Positions 44,823-56,208 of a DNA stretch of 64,000 nucleotides are shown here, piece by piece. The translations under genes were made by a program, and so were the position numbers. The stretch spans positions 2,914,001 through 2,978,000 of the forward strand of contig JAPFFF010000016.1 in NCBI GenBank assembly GCA_039105265.1, read 5' to 3'. How positions within the stretch are numbered: the stretch's first letter is position 1; each line of letters begins with the position of its first letter. The notes below the pieces were generated by a model. It did no database searches and had not been told where the DNA came from. It saw only the letters and a list, made by a program, of their open reading frames with translations. Origin of the DNA: Tritrichomonas musculus (taxonomy: Eukaryota > Parabasalia > Tritrichomonadida > Tritrichomonadidae).

Positions 44823-46205
44823 TTATTTATAATTCACAAAATTATATAATAAATTTATCTTTTGTGTTGGAATCATAATTATTGTTTGTTTGCTGCCTCT
44901 AAATGTATTTATATCAATTTTTTGTATATTTGAATTTTCATCGATTTCAATGATTTGAAGTTTTTTGCATTGAGAAAATGCGCATCTGTTTATAAGTTGA
45001 ACAGACGATGGAATTATAAAGCATTCAATTGGTGTATTTGCAAATGATTCAATACCAATTTCGATCAACTTAGAATTGTTTGAAATTTCCACTTTTCTGA
45101 GTTTTTTGCACCAGAAAAAAGCTCTTCCGCCGATTCTCTGGAGACCTGATGGAACTGTAAAGCATTCAATTGATGAAAATGAGAATGCATTTAACTCAAT
45201 TGATGCAAGTTCAGAATTTTTTGGAATTTCAAATTGCCGAAGGTGCCTGCACCAGTGGAAAGCAAATTGCTTAATTCGATTGAGATTGGACGGAATGGAG
45301 ACATGCTTTATTGATGAATAGTAAAAGGCATAATTGTCAATTGTCAAAAGATTTGAATTTGATGGAAATTCAATCAGTTGAACTTTTTCACAGCCACTGA
45401 ACGCATGTGCACCGACGGTTTTTATGAAAATTGGTATCGTTATATTCACAACATCACGAGCGCAAAAAACAAGAACATCGTAATCTTGTGATTCATTGGT
45501 TGATTTGCCAATTACCATCTTGTCGCCACTGTTGGCATATCGTGGGTTGTCTTGGCTAACACAAATTGATGTCAATTTACTCGTCAAACCGCACCATCCT
45601 TCATTCAGTTCGATGAGACGTGCCGGAATTGAAAAGCGTTCAATTGGCGTCTTATAAAAAGCGCATTCATCAATTGTTCGCAATTCCGAATTCATTGGAA
45701 TTTCAAATGTTTTAAGTTCTTGACAAAGAGAAAAAGCTGATTTGCCAATGTAGGTGAGGTGAAGTGGTGTTGTAAAGTTTTCAATTATTGAGTTAAAAAA
45801 AGCATAATCTTCTATTGTCAAAAGATTTGAATTTGGAGGAATTTCAACTTTTCGAAGTAGCCCACAACAAAAGAAGCACTTTTCACTGATTGTTCTGAGC
45901 TTCGGAGGAATTGTAAAGCTTTCAATTGATGAAGAATTGAATGCTTCTTTTTCAATTATTTCAATCTCCGAATCTATTGGAAATTGAATCGATTTGATTT
46001 TTATTTCTTTGAAGGCTTTCTCTAAAATGCTTACAATTATGTATTCAGTTGATCCAATTTGGATGGAACGTGGAATAAAAATGCTTTCATTGGTTGATTT
46101 TCCTCTTAATATACTTGCTGTCTTTTCTTTTTCATTTAATATATATATAAGATCGCCTTGTTCATACTTTTTATTTAATCCTTCAACCTGCTGATTTTTG
46201 TTCAT
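44823..46205 (-). CDS. BspA-type leucine-rich-repeat protein
   Basis: This is a complete 460-residue protein. After a charged N-terminus (MNKNQQVEGLNKKYEQGD) come about thirteen LRR units of the TpLRR/BspA kind, with the alternating pattern FxIPxxLxxIxxxAFxxCxxL, for example FTIPPKLRTISEKCFFCCGLL and VSIPSNLNRIKQFAFHWC. It has neither a signal peptide nor a membrane segment, so it may be cytosolic or exported by another route. The units vary in length and sequence, unlike the homogenised array at 23061-26924. Confidence 0.85.
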   Translation of the reverse strand: MNKNQQVEGLNKKYEQGDLIYILNEKEKTASILRGKSTNESIFIPRSIQIGSTEYIIVSILEKAFKEIKIKSIQFPIDSEIEIIEKEAFNSSSIESFTIPPKLRTISEKCFFCCGLLRKVEIPPNSNLLTIEDYAFFNSIIENFTTPLHLTYIGKSAFSLCQELKTFEIPMNSELRTIDECAFYKTPIERFSIPARLIELNEGWCGLTSKLTSICVSQDNPRYANSGDKMVIGKSTNESQDYDVLVFCARDVVNITIPIFIKTVGAHAFSGCEKVQLIEFPSNSNLLTIDNYAFYYSSIKHVSIPSNLNRIKQFAFHWCRHLRQFEIPKNSELASIELNAFSFSSIECFTVPSGLQRIGGRAFFWCKKLRKVEISNNSKLIEIGIESFANTPIECFIIPSSVQLINRCAFSQCKKLQIIEIDENSNIQKIDINTFRGSKQTIIMIPTQKINLLYNFVNYK

Positions 46206-46760
46206 AATTCTGCCTTAAATAGCAAAATAAAAATTCTGATACTAATTTGAATTCCTTTTTAGAAAAATTTGTGAGATAATTGAATAATTTCAATGAATTA
46301 TTTAAATATTCTTTAAGAGATAATCATTATGATCAAAGCTAATTTTCTCAATTCTTGATTAATTTATAATAATAACTGTATATATACTTTATGCTTTGAA
46401 TAAAAAGTTTTTCTATTTTTACGTAATTTGAAAATTCAAAATATCATAATCAATAAAATACAGAACGAGACTATGAGTAACTAAATATATTCATTAAAAC
46501 AAATAATTATTTGTTAAAAAAAAAAAAAAAAAGCTCAATTATTATATATTGATAAGATTTTCTTCTTTTTAATGATGGTTACTAATTGAAAGAATACTTT
46601 TTTATATGTTTATCATGATATATTTTATCAAAAAAAAAAATGACTTTTGCTATAGCAAAAGTTCAGATTCATCTTGACTTTGCTATGTCTATTTTTTGTA
46701 TTCAAAACTGAAAAATTCAATATAAAAATTGGTCAAACTATTTGTTAACGAAAAACGTTA
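46206..46760. other. Divergent intergenic region
   Basis: This is the shared upstream region of two divergent genes. It contains an A17 run near 46520 and an inverted CTTTTGCTATAGCAAAAG palindrome near 46643-46660. No gene is seen. Confidence 0.45.
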
Positions 46761-49700
46761 ATGGAGAAGATTCATGAAAACTTGAAATTTTCGTATTCTG
46801 AGCTTCCAGCCAGATATAATTCAAGTTTGATAAAAATAAGGAAGGAGATAAAAGCAGCATATGACAAATTTGAATTTCATTATTTTAGTTTTTCGAAACT
46901 TAAGCAAATCAAATTAGATGAAAAAATCGAAATAATCAAAAAATCGCTATTTTCTTTTTTAGAAGACAACAAATTCATTACTTGCCAAATTTCTACAAAT
47001 AAATTAAATAATGATGTAAATGCAGTTTTTTGTGTTGAAAAACGATGTTTTATAATTGAATTAATTCCGAATACCATTGTAAAAACAATTCTAAATGAGA
47101 ATAAATCTGAAATATTACAAATATCATCTGATCTTGACAAAGATTCAGACGATGAATCGGATGTTAATAATTTTTGTTTAAAATACAACATATCAAGACA
47201 AAATAATGTTTTTTTAAAAGCAACAATCAAACCAATTATTTTATTCTTGATTAGGAGATTTGATTATCCAACAAATTTTTTTAAAGATCCTTCATTTTTC
47301 AATTTTGATAATGAAATAAATCCAAAAGAAGAAAAAATGAAGAAAAATCTCCTCAATTTTTTGCAGTTGAAAAATATATTCAAAATTCATACAGAAGGGA
47401 AAAAGTTGCCTAATTCTGTCAATTTTAGCATTGATGAGGATAAACACAAAAAAATATATGAGTTTGACGATCAAAATCTCATAAAAATAAAAGATATCTG
47501 TCCATCAAAAGTTTTTCTAGTTCTTCATATTCCGAGCTTCTATTTATTTGTCATGAAGCTTGTCAATATTGATAAATATCGGACTGATTTTGACCAAAAT
47601 TATTCACATCGATGTTTTACTCGTTTTTACGGATTTGACATGTCAAAAGGTAAAATAATTGGCCTTGTATATGAATATATGTCAAATGGTTCATTGAAAA
47701 ATTTCATTTCGAAAAATGATGTGAATCCAATTTTTCAGTTCACATCGTTAATGAGAATTTATCAAGGATTGAAATTCCTTCAAAAAAACTCGTTAATTCA
47801 TCGTGATTTAAAACCAGGAAATATTTTGATTGATCACGATTGGAATGCATATATATCAGACTTTGAAACTATTCGTTCAACTGAAGAAGATATTTCGAAA
47901 GATTGTGGTTCAGTCTCTTTTGCATCACCTGAACAATTTGCTGGTGTTGATGAAATAACGTTCAAAACTGACATCTACTCTTTTGGTGGATTAATTTATG
48001 TTCTTTTTGAAAAGAAGGATTGGTTTGATGTAAAAAGACTATCTGTTTCTGAAATTGATCAATTAAAAAAAAATAATAATTATCCTGAGATGACAAATTG
48101 TACAGAAAAAATTTGCCAGCTTTATCATCAATGCATTAAAAACAATCAAAACGAGAGACCCGGATTAGAAAAGATAAAAAATGTTATTTGTGAAGAAACA
48201 AAACCTGGTCATTTATTAAACGAGTATTTGTTAAAGATAGATGTAGAACCTGTCAGCGTTGAATTGATGATACAATATTTGATTGAAAATATTCAGATTA
48301 GATTTATTCCTAATAGATTAGAAGAAATTCAAAATTATTTTGACAGTCTGATTGAGTTTCATGATATTAATATGTTATGTCAAACGTCTTTATTTGATAA
48401 ATATGAATTTGTAACAAAAGAAAAATATCCAAAAACAATAAACAGATTGGGATGTATTTATTATGTTGGGGATCATATAAAAACGTATAAAGATAAAGCT
48501 ATAAAATATTGGCAAAAGTTAGAGGATTATAATTATGCAATTTCTTTATTTAATTCAGGTGTCTATTATTTTAATGACGAAAAAAATTATAGCAAAGCAA
48601 GAGAATATTTTGAGAAGGCAGCAAATCAAAATGAAGCCAATTCATTTTACTTTTTAGGTAGGATTTATTATGTTGGTTATGGTGTTACACATGATTTTGC
48701 TAAAGCCAAATACTATTTGGAGAAAGCAGCTGAACAAGGGAATAGTGAATCATTGAATTTATTGGGTGTTTTTTATCTTGCTGGATTATCAGTAGAAAAA
48801 GATGAATCAATAGCTTTTTTTTATTTTGAACAAGCAGCAGAAAAAGGTAGTATTACAGCAATTATTAATTTGGGTGATTGTTATGAGAACGGAATTTATG
48901 TCGATATTGATTACAATAAAGCAAAATATTATTATGAATTGGGTTTGGAGGAAAATGTAGCAGAAGCTTATCTTAAGCTAGGCAATTTATATTATTATGG
49001 ATTGGGAGTCGAGTCCAATAAAGAAATTGCAAAAGAAATGTATGAAAAAGCTTCAAAATTAGGAAACGCGCATGCCAGCTATACATTAGCGTATCTCAAT
49101 AGTGATACAAATTTATCAAAAAGCATAAATTTAATTCGGCAAGTCCAAAAGCAAAATGATTTTTTGTCACAAAATTACTCAGATGGTTTTCGTTACTTCT
49201 TTAATTCTACTGGGAAAAAGCAGTTAAATAATATACTCTCTTGTGAAAATAGCTCATTGTCTCATTTATTATTAGGAAATATGTACAATTATGGAATCAA
49301 TAATGAGCAAAATTATGGAAAAGGCAAAGAATTTTATGAATTATTGGCTAATAAAAATGAGCCTGAAGGTTTTTTAAGATTGGGAGAACTTTATTTCCTT
49401 GGAAATGGAGTTGAGCAAGATTTCAACAAAGCCAAAGAATGTTTTGAAAAGTCCATTGAATTATATAATGAAGAATCAACTCAAAAAGTTAATTATATGG
49501 CTCATTTAGATCTTGGCCTCCTTTATTATATTTATGGATTCGGATTGGAGAATAATTATCAAATTGCAAAAGAGCATTTTGAAATATCTGCAAATGAACA
49601 TAATTTAGAAGCCAATTTAATGCTTGGCAATCTTTATTTTAATGGAAAAGGAGTAGAAGTTGATTATAAAAAAGCATTTGAATATTACAAAACAGTTTTG

Positions 49701-51545
49701 CAAATTGATAATAATAATTTTGTTGCATTATATTATATAGGGAAAATGTATCTTGATGGTGTTGGTGTTGATAAAGACGATGTTAAAGCAAAAAAGTATT
49801 TTGAATTATCTGCAAAGAATAATTGCATTGAAGCTTTGGTGAAATTAGGAAATATCTATTATAAAGGAAAAGGAACTGCAAAAGATCTTTCATTAGCCAT
49901 ATTTTATTACCAAAAAGCTGCTGATTTTAATAATCCAAAAGCTCAATATAAACTTGGAATGATTTATTTGAACAAAAAAAATGATAAAAAAACATATGAA
50001 AAAGCGAAGATTGAATTTGAAAAAGCATCAAAAAGTAATTATTCAAAAGCTTATTTAATGCTTGGTGATCTTTATAAAGATGGTTTAGGTGTTAATAAAA
50101 ATTATTTCAAAGCATTGATGATGTATAACAAATCATTTGAAATAAACAGAAACAGAAATGCAATATTTAACATTGGCTATTTTTATGAAAAAGGTTTTGG
50201 TGTTTATCAAGATTATCCAAAAGCTGTTTATTATTACGAATTAGCTGCTCAATATTTAAATCAACATGCAATTTTAAAGCTCGAAAATTTATATCCATTA
50301 AGAAAAGGTATTGATATTGATACTAACAAAATTTTTAATTATTTGAATATTTTAATTGAAATGGATAAAAATCAACGATTGTCAAATGAAACAAGAATGG
50401 ATGGAACTTTTTATATAGCAAAGAATAATCTTGGCTTGATCCACTTGACAATAATGCAAAATAATGATCTTGCTTGTCAATATATAAAAGAAGCTGCCCT
50501 TAATAGATATCCGTTCGGTCAGAATAATTACGGTTTACTTTGTCAATTTTATCTGAATAAAAATGACGATGCAATTTATTGGTTCACTAATTCAATAAAG
50601 AATAACTTTGTCCTTGCCTTTTATAACCTCGGCTATTATTATGAAAAAGAAGGAAATGTTGAAATGTCTATTGATTACTATATCAAAGCATCCAATCATG
50701 AAAATGAGCCTTTGATGTTCCAAGGAAGAGAAATCTTTGATAAACAGTTGGAAATATCAAAAATATTCATTCTTTGTTTAACTAACCTCAAACTCGCTCG
50801 TTATTATTCTTCACAGAATAATATATCTCTAGTGAAAGATCACTTTGTTAAAGCATTCGCAAAGCTAGTTGGTGAAAACGTTGTCTTTTGTCATCAAAAA
50901 ATTAATGAAAAAATTGAGTTTTCTTTCCTTCGTGAAATTATCTTCAATTTCCCTGATTTTGACTTTCCTGATCAAATTAAAAACAATAAAAAAGAATCAA
51001 TTGAGTTAAATAGTCAAGAAAATCATCATTCAAATAGCGACACTGACGATGATGATATTGATCGTGATAAAACTAATTATTTTGAAGTTGATTATTTCAA
51101 TGAAAATTTATTTAAAAAGAAAATGTTGGATATAAATGAAAATGGCAATACCAATGGTAATGATAGCGATAATAATGATGATTATTATGATGAGCATATA
51201 AATGATCATAATGAAGAAGAAAATGATGATGATGTTTCTGATGAGTCTGTAAATGATCATAATGAAGAAGAAAATGATGATGAAATTATTTTTCTTGATT
51301 CTTCAGATTTCATTGATTTCGTATTCCAAAACAGGGAATATAGGTTGCAATTATATATGGAAATAGAAAGTATAATTGATGAAATGAATATTGTTTTGTA
51401 TAAAAAGCCTTATCAAATTCTATTTGGTAGGATAATAAATCAGGAAAGAAAAAGCTCTACTCGAGAAAGAAATAAACGCCAATTCATTAAAAAAGATATT
51501 AATGAATTATTTTATGATGGATTTGGAATAGATATTTATTTTTGA
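46761..51545 (+). CDS. Protein kinase with long Sel1 array
   Basis: The 1594-residue protein starts MEKIHENLKFSYSEL. Residues 1-215 are the module also found before the pseudokinase of the 19440 gene ([19 protein letters not shown]). A kinase domain covers about 235-470: SHRCFTRFYGF, VYEYMSNGSL, HRDLKPGN near 348, DFE for DFG near 372, ASPEQF, TDIYSFGGLIY and NERPGL. The catalytic Asp and Asn are kept. About twenty Sel1 units follow (555-1310), such as LGNLYYYGLGVESNKEIAKE. The tail (about 1415-1515) is acidic, with Asn/Asp/Glu-rich repeats of DHNEEENDD. It is probably a cytosolic signalling scaffold; DFE may alter metal binding. Confidence 0.88.
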   Translation: MEKIHENLKFSYSELPARYNSSLIKIRKEIKAAYDKFEFHYFSFSKLKQIKLDEKIEIIKKSLFSFLEDNKFITCQISTNKLNNDVNAVFCVEKRCFIIELIPNTIVKTILNENKSEILQISSDLDKDSDDESDVNNFCLKYNISRQNNVFLKATIKPIILFLIRRFDYPTNFFKDPSFFNFDNEINPKEEKMKKNLLNFLQLKNIFKIHTEGKKLPNSVNFSIDEDKHKKIYEFDDQNLIKIKDICPSKVFLVLHIPSFYLFVMKLVNIDKYRTDFDQNYSHRCFTRFYGFDMSKGKIIGLVYEYMSNGSLKNFISKNDVNPIFQFTSLMRIYQGLKFLQKNSLIHRDLKPGNILIDHDWNAYISDFETIRSTEEDISKDCGSVSFASPEQFAGVDEITFKTDIYSFGGLIYVLFEKKDWFDVKRLSVSEIDQLKKNNNYPEMTNCTEKICQLYHQCIKNNQNERPGLEKIKNVICEETKPGHLLNEYLLKIDVEPVSVELMIQYLIENIQIRFIPNRLEEIQNYFDSLIEFHDINMLCQTSLFDKYEFVTKEKYPKTINRLGCIYYVGDHIKTYKDKAIKYWQKLEDYNYAISLFNSGVYYFNDEKNYSKAREYFEKAANQNEANSFYFLGRIYYVGYGVTHDFAKAKYYLEKAAEQGNSESLNLLGVFYLAGLSVEKDESIAFFYFEQAAEKGSITAIINLGDCYENGIYVDIDYNKAKYYYELGLEENVAEAYLKLGNLYYYGLGVESNKEIAKEMYEKASKLGNAHASYTLAYLNSDTNLSKSINLIRQVQKQNDFLSQNYSDGFRYFFNSTGKKQLNNILSCENSSLSHLLLGNMYNYGINNEQNYGKGKEFYELLANKNEPEGFLRLGELYFLGNGVEQDFNKAKECFEKSIELYNEESTQKVNYMAHLDLGLLYYIYGFGLENNYQIAKEHFEISANEHNLEANLMLGNLYFNGKGVEVDYKKAFEYYKTVLQIDNNNFVALYYIGKMYLDGVGVDKDDVKAKKYFELSAKNNCIEALVKLGNIYYKGKGTAKDLSLAIFYYQKAADFNNPKAQYKLGMIYLNKKNDKKTYEKAKIEFEKASKSNYSKAYLMLGDLYKDGLGVNKNYFKALMMYNKSFEINRNRNAIFNIGYFYEKGFGVYQDYPKAVYYYELAAQYLNQHAILKLENLYPLRKGIDIDTNKIFNYLNILIEMDKNQRLSNETRMDGTFYIAKNNLGLIHLTIMQNNDLACQYIKEAALNRYPFGQNNYGLLCQFYLNKNDDAIYWFTNSIKNNFVLAFYNLGYYYEKEGNVEMSIDYYIKASNHENEPLMFQGREIFDKQLEISKIFILCLTNLKLARYYSSQNNISLVKDHFVKAFAKLVGENVVFCHQKINEKIEFSFLREIIFNFPDFDFPDQIKNNKKESIELNSQENHHSNSDTDDDDIDRDKTNYFEVDYFNENLFKKKMLDINENGNTNGNDSDNNDDYYDEHINDHNEEENDDDVSDESVNDHNEEENDDEIIFLDSSDFIDFVFQNREYRLQLYMEIESIIDEMNIVLYKKPYQILFGRIINQERKSSTRERNKRQFIKKDINELFYDGFGIDIYF

Positions 51546-51747
51546 ATTTTAAATAAAACAAAAATTTGCTAACATGATATTAATTTTTTATATCACAATT
51601 CAGAATCGACTTTCCTCTCAATTATAAAATCAACTTTTTGGCGAATGTTACTATTAATATAGTACATGTATATTATAACTAAGAGAAATGCACATTATCT
51701 AAGCTTAAGTTTGATTCTATAACATACTTTTCACATGAAAACTATTT

Positions 51748-51778
<31 letters not shown>

Positions 51779-53003
51779 TTTTGAGAGCATCTTATATAAA
51801 TTAGCAAGTAACATCACTTTTTGAACGCAGTTCAAAAAGATTCTAGTCTATTTCAATGAAAATGCTATTCTAATGGTATTAAAAACTGTCAAATTGGAGC
51901 TAAACCACTTGAAAAGCATTTATTTTTCAATTTTTATAAAAATCTATGGTTTCAAAAAAATCTTCATGTGTTCAAAAAATTTTTGTATCAAATTGAACAA
52001 TTCTGTGATAGTGTGACTATTTAGACTAATGGTTGCATATGTTAAAAATAAAAACAGTGACGGTTTAAGGATTTACAAACGAGTTTGCTGGCTTCAACTA
52101 AAAAAAAAACTTACTATACTACAGAAGCCTGCATTTCATTTTTATCTTCAAAAAGATTGATAGATTCAACAAAGTGATTTTTCAGAATTTAAGGTACCAC
52201 ATAACCTTACAGAAAACATTCAAAGAACTGATGTATAAAAAAAAAGTTATGTTTCAGAACTTCATAACCAAATAAATAAAAGCTGTTTGAAGTCCTAGAT
52301 TATAAAGTGGTTTTCCAAAAATGATTCCCTTCTTTGATCATGTGAAATCTTGATACTCTAAATGGAATTATTATAAATTTGTATTGTTGGATTAATTTTT
52401 CAATGAATAATCTTGTAAATTACCTATAAAAATGTGAAAATAATATTCATTCTGGAGTTTTTTTTTTTTTAGTGATGCGGCATTTCCCTAAATTGACCTT
52501 GGCGACATATTTGTCTGTCACAGACCTTTATATTGGCATTAACTTTTTATAAAAAAGGTAAAATTCATAAATATGGAAAATATAGATCAAAAAAAGATAG
52601 AAAAAGATATTACCTAAGATATTCTATCTTTTTGACGATATTCAATTCTATATAATCAAAATATAATCAAAATATTCCAAACGCACAAAACATCATAGTT
52701 GTGCCTTGTCTTTGTCATAGAGGGCACAATGCCTATGAAAGAGTGGCCAAATCAAATGATAAATTAAAGAAATTTTGCATTCAATCTCCAATATCTTAAA
52801 ATCAATACCCCAATAACTTTTTTTAAATTCTATAACTTTTTTTTTTTTCCACTTTATTGAAATCAAGTTCTCCCATCATCAGAAGCAGGTGCTCGACGTA
52901 TCTTCACGAGGACGAGAGATATTTTCCAATTACCTTTTCTTTATAGAATAAACATTTTCAAAAAAATTAAGTTTGTGTTCAAACTTCTTTGTTTGCTTTT
53001 ATG
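51546..53003. other. Intergenic with hairpin and weak gene relics
   Basis: The stretch includes the CTTTTTGAAC hairpin (51817-51839), (TTTTG)n near 51748-51770, a hairpin around GATATTAC/GATATTC near 52600-52640, and short protein-like pieces near 52690-52760 (plus strand, LVFVIEGTMPMKEW) and 52860-52930 that I cannot assign. No complete gene is seen. Confidence 0.4.
51817..51839. repeat. Stem-loop CTTTTTGAAC
   Basis: Perfect 10-bp arms around GCA. It belongs with the pair at 4115-4209 by its shared CTTTTTGA core and lies about 270 nt past the stop of the 46761 gene. Confidence 0.5.
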
Positions 53004-53128
53004 TAGATCAGGTGATACCTAAAGAATATTTTGACAGAATTGATAATTGGCTTGCAAACCAAGGGGAAGAGCTGGATGAAGAGGAAGAGGATGATGTTAT
53101 AGAAAATGATGGAAATGAATCGAAATAA
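53004..53128 (+). pseudogene. C-terminal relic with acidic tail
   Basis: About 40 codons read VIPKEYFDRIDNWLANQGEE followed by an acidic run and TAA. The sequence is clearly protein-like (Trp, balanced charge) but lacks a start, and the upstream DNA is noncoding. It could be the end of a transposase-derived gene. The family is not recognised. Confidence 0.4.
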
Positions 53129-53790
53129 ATGAAAGTAGATATATATAGATATTTATATTTATCTATTGAGTTTAATTAGCTAAGTTCATTCAAAAAAATT
53201 AATTATGTAAACTTATGAATTCATTAATGGATAACTCATATTTTTAGTGTACAAGTCATATGACTCTTGTATTTCTATACAATTAATTAATATTGTTAAT
53301 AAAATATGGTTATAAAAAATGAATTAGTTTTACGAATTAAAAACTTTTTGATTATTTGACACTTTAGTTATATCGGTATAACTAATATTTCATAAGTATT
53401 TAAGACTTATGCCTGTATATATTAGTTGTTGATCCTTATAAAATTGAAATATATATTTTGAATGCTTATATATCGAAAAAAAATATTCTTTTAGAAATAT
53501 GCTTTTAATGGTGGAATACAAAATAGAGCGTTTAATCATCATTTAGACAGCAATTATCATTACTAGTACTATCAATTTCTACTGGATATTGTCTTGTTTT
53601 ACTATTTTGCTCCTTTTTTTTTTTTTTTTTTTTTTTTTTTGGGTTAGTAATATAGTATTGGCCATGATCTTTACTTTCTCATTCCTACTTCCCCTCGCTA
53701 AAAGCTCAGCTACGATTCACTTTGCGCTCGCGCAACTTCAATAATAATTATATCACTTCACAATAAATGTGCTATACTTGCAAAAAAGTG
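53129..53790. other. Intergenic with T tract and C+G-rich patch
   Basis: Contains about T25 at 53616-53640 and, at 53690-53735, an unusually C+G-rich patch (TTTGCGCTCGCGCAAC) that stands out from the surroundings. No gene is seen. Confidence 0.4.
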
Positions 53791-54107
53791 TCATCTCATA
53801 AAAAGTGAAAAAATGAAATTTTTTTGTTTTTTTTGACTTTCATAGTCATCATTTTGGATCATCTTTGAACTTTCCTTTTGCAGTAAGTCTTGCAACATTT
53901 TTTTCCCCCTTTGATATTCTTTTGATTGTGGAATGACTCTTCTGGCACTATCTATCTCATATCAGATTCAATTTCTTCATGAAAAGAAGGATCTAATTCA
54001 GAGCCATGACCGCATTGCCTGATTAAGAAAAGAGCACTTTGATGGAGAGTTCTGTCTAAAGCAATTCTACCGTCTATATGGTTCCAGTTGGGGTTTTTCG
54101 GAGTCAT
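53791..54107 (-). pseudogene. Small gene with in-frame TAG
   Basis: From ATG 54107 a frame of 51 codons reads MTPKNPNWNHIDGRIALDRT and on to a TAG (53952-53954). The same frame then continues open for about 53 more codons (RRVIPQSKEYQRGKKMLQDL) to TGA at 53791. Composition is equally protein-like on both sides, which suggests a single nonsense mutation in a short gene. The family is not recognised. Confidence 0.5.
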
Positions 54108-54503
54108 TTTAAAACATATAAGTTGATTTCAATATTTGATTTCAATACTTCCATTCAAATATTTTACAAGCAAAAAAATATTCAATGAGTTATATCAAAA
54201 AGTTCATTTATATTGAAATTATAATCGTCTGATTCCTTCTTATCCAATAATCAATCATAATAAAAAAACAATCTATGAACTATTATATTAGCAAAAATAA
54301 ATAAAAAAATATTCAGGCAAATAAATTTTATTTAACATCAAATAATCATGAAAATTAATTACATAACTATTACTAATCAGTGTGAACCACACAAAAACTG
54401 GCTTGCTATTTTTTTTTTTGAACTAAGATTTTATGGAATGATAAAATTAACTTAAACAATTGTTTGAAAAGTAACAGATAAGTTAATCTTGCTTAGCTAA
54501 TAC
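54108..54503. other. Intergenic, no gene seen
   Basis: An ordinary A+T-rich gap between the TAG-broken gene and the next gene. Confidence 0.4.
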
Positions 54504-55211
54504 TCAAATACCAAGTAATCCTTGATTTTTGAGGTTATTTTCAAAATTTAAAATCATTTCTGATTTCTCAAAATTCCTTCTTCGATTGAAAATGAAATTT
54601 TGTATCGAAAACTGGATCCCTGGTGATTGTAAAAGAGAAATTATACTTTCTGAGTATTTTTCAAAACATTCAATGTTTTTAATTTTACTTCTTTGTTCGT
54701 CTCGTATTATGAGAGGTAAAACGTTTTTGAATACTGTTTTTCTGAGGAAAATAAGCTCATTTTGAGTGAGATAAGCTCCTGTAATTTGAAACAGATAATC
54801 ATATATTTTATACTTTTTATTATTGGATATACAAATAAAACGATGTGGAAAATATAATTGGTTCTCGATTTTTTTTCCAAATTTGTGATTATTCTGCGGT
54901 GAATCATGAGGATTTTTTTCGATTATTTTAGGTATTTTTTCGGTCATTATCGGCTTTGACTCTTTAGATAACTCTTGAAACTGAGAATCAGTATTGGAAG
55001 GATTTAAATTAGAAGAAAAATAGCGCTTTATTACACAATTACTCTGGTTCGGATTGGATATTTTTACATTTTCGTTTATCAATATCTGGTCAAGAAACAA
55101 ACTTTTTTGATATTTTAATTTTTCTGATAAATCGCATAATAAGTCATCACGTTTCTCACTGTTAGCAATCGCATGATCTTCTTGGATGCTTGATATCTCT
55201 GTGATGGTCAT
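54504..55211 (-). CDS. Hypothetical protein, 235 residues
   Basis: I take the ATG at 55211 as the start (MTITEISSIQEDHA); the frame extends upstream only through a non-ATG codon. The N-terminal half is charged and Ser/Asn/Pro-rich. The C-terminal half (about 120-225) looks folded and helical (YDYLFQITGAYLTQNELIFL, KNVLPLIIRDEQRSKI, SIISLLQSPGIQFSIQNFIF). No membrane segment or known motif is seen. The family is not recognised. Confidence 0.5.
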   Translation of the reverse strand: MTITEISSIQEDHAIANSEKRDDLLCDLSEKLKYQKSLFLDQILINENVKISNPNQSNCVIKRYFSSNLNPSNTDSQFQELSKESKPIMTEKIPKIIEKNPHDSPQNNHKFGKKIENQLYFPHRFICISNNKKYKIYDYLFQITGAYLTQNELIFLRKTVFKNVLPLIIRDEQRSKIKNIECFEKYSESIISLLQSPGIQFSIQNFIFNRRRNFEKSEMILNFENNLKNQGLLGI

Positions 55212-55253
55212 TATCAGGCTTGCTTGTTTCGAAAATTTTAAAAAAAAAATCAC

Positions 55254-56208
55254 CTATTTGAAAAAAAAACATTTTCAAAGAAATTGATTGTCTATCTCAT
55301 TATATAAAACATGATATATATCATTTATGAATTTTTATTTTATTCAATATTATTAAAATATATTTTTTTAATTTATTATTGTGTTTATTTTATAAATAAT
55401 AAGATTGAGGAGATTTAAATTTTGAAATAAAAATATAATTCTGAATTTTTATGGGTTTTCAAAAACATTAATTTACTTGTTTTAAAAATAAGGAGTTTTT
55501 ATGTTTTTTTTATTTTTTACCTTTAATATAATAGGTTTTATTCGTGAATATTTTTAAATATAATATATATATATTATTAATTAAGATAAAAACATTCTTT
55601 CATTTATCGATTAAAAAAAAATTGATTTAAAATTTTTCTGTTAATATGTGGCTGTAAAATATTTTTTTGCATTTTTTGATCAATTCTTATCTCAATATTT
55701 ATTATATAAATATAAAATAAATACACGGAAATATGCTTAATTTTATAAAAAATATTTTTTTTTTAATTGTCTAACTTAAATACAGTGATTTTGTTTTTCA
55801 TTTAATAAATATTAACAATTAAAATGAAGTGATCATATTTCACATAATCTATTTTTCGATCTTTTAATGATTTGGTACAAATCATATGATGATATCTATT
55901 TTACTCTAGATTACTTCATGTGCTTCAACAAATATGAAATTTTTAAATTATTTTTTTTTAAATAAAAAAGAGTTATCATAACAATAAAATATAATAAGGT
56001 TTTATTTTTGGCTGTAGAAGTTAGCATTCTTTGAAATACTTTAAAAAACATTTTAAAGAAACCTATGGTTGAATTTAATAAATATATTCATAGTTTATGA
56101 CATATATAAACGTGAATCCTTCTATTAAATCTACGTGAAATTTTATGTAAAAAAAGAAATAATAATACCCGTAAGTTGCATAAAATAAATTGAGTAACAA
56201 TTGTATTA
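55254..56208. other. Intergenic, no gene seen
   Basis: Extremely A+T-rich with no supportable reading frame. Confidence 0.5.

Noticed and set aside
53690-53735. A tRNA or other structured RNA in the C+G-rich patch
   Set aside because: No cloverleaf or A/B-box pattern could be drawn. I found no tRNA or rRNA gene anywhere in the window, though a scan by covariance model would be needed to be sure.
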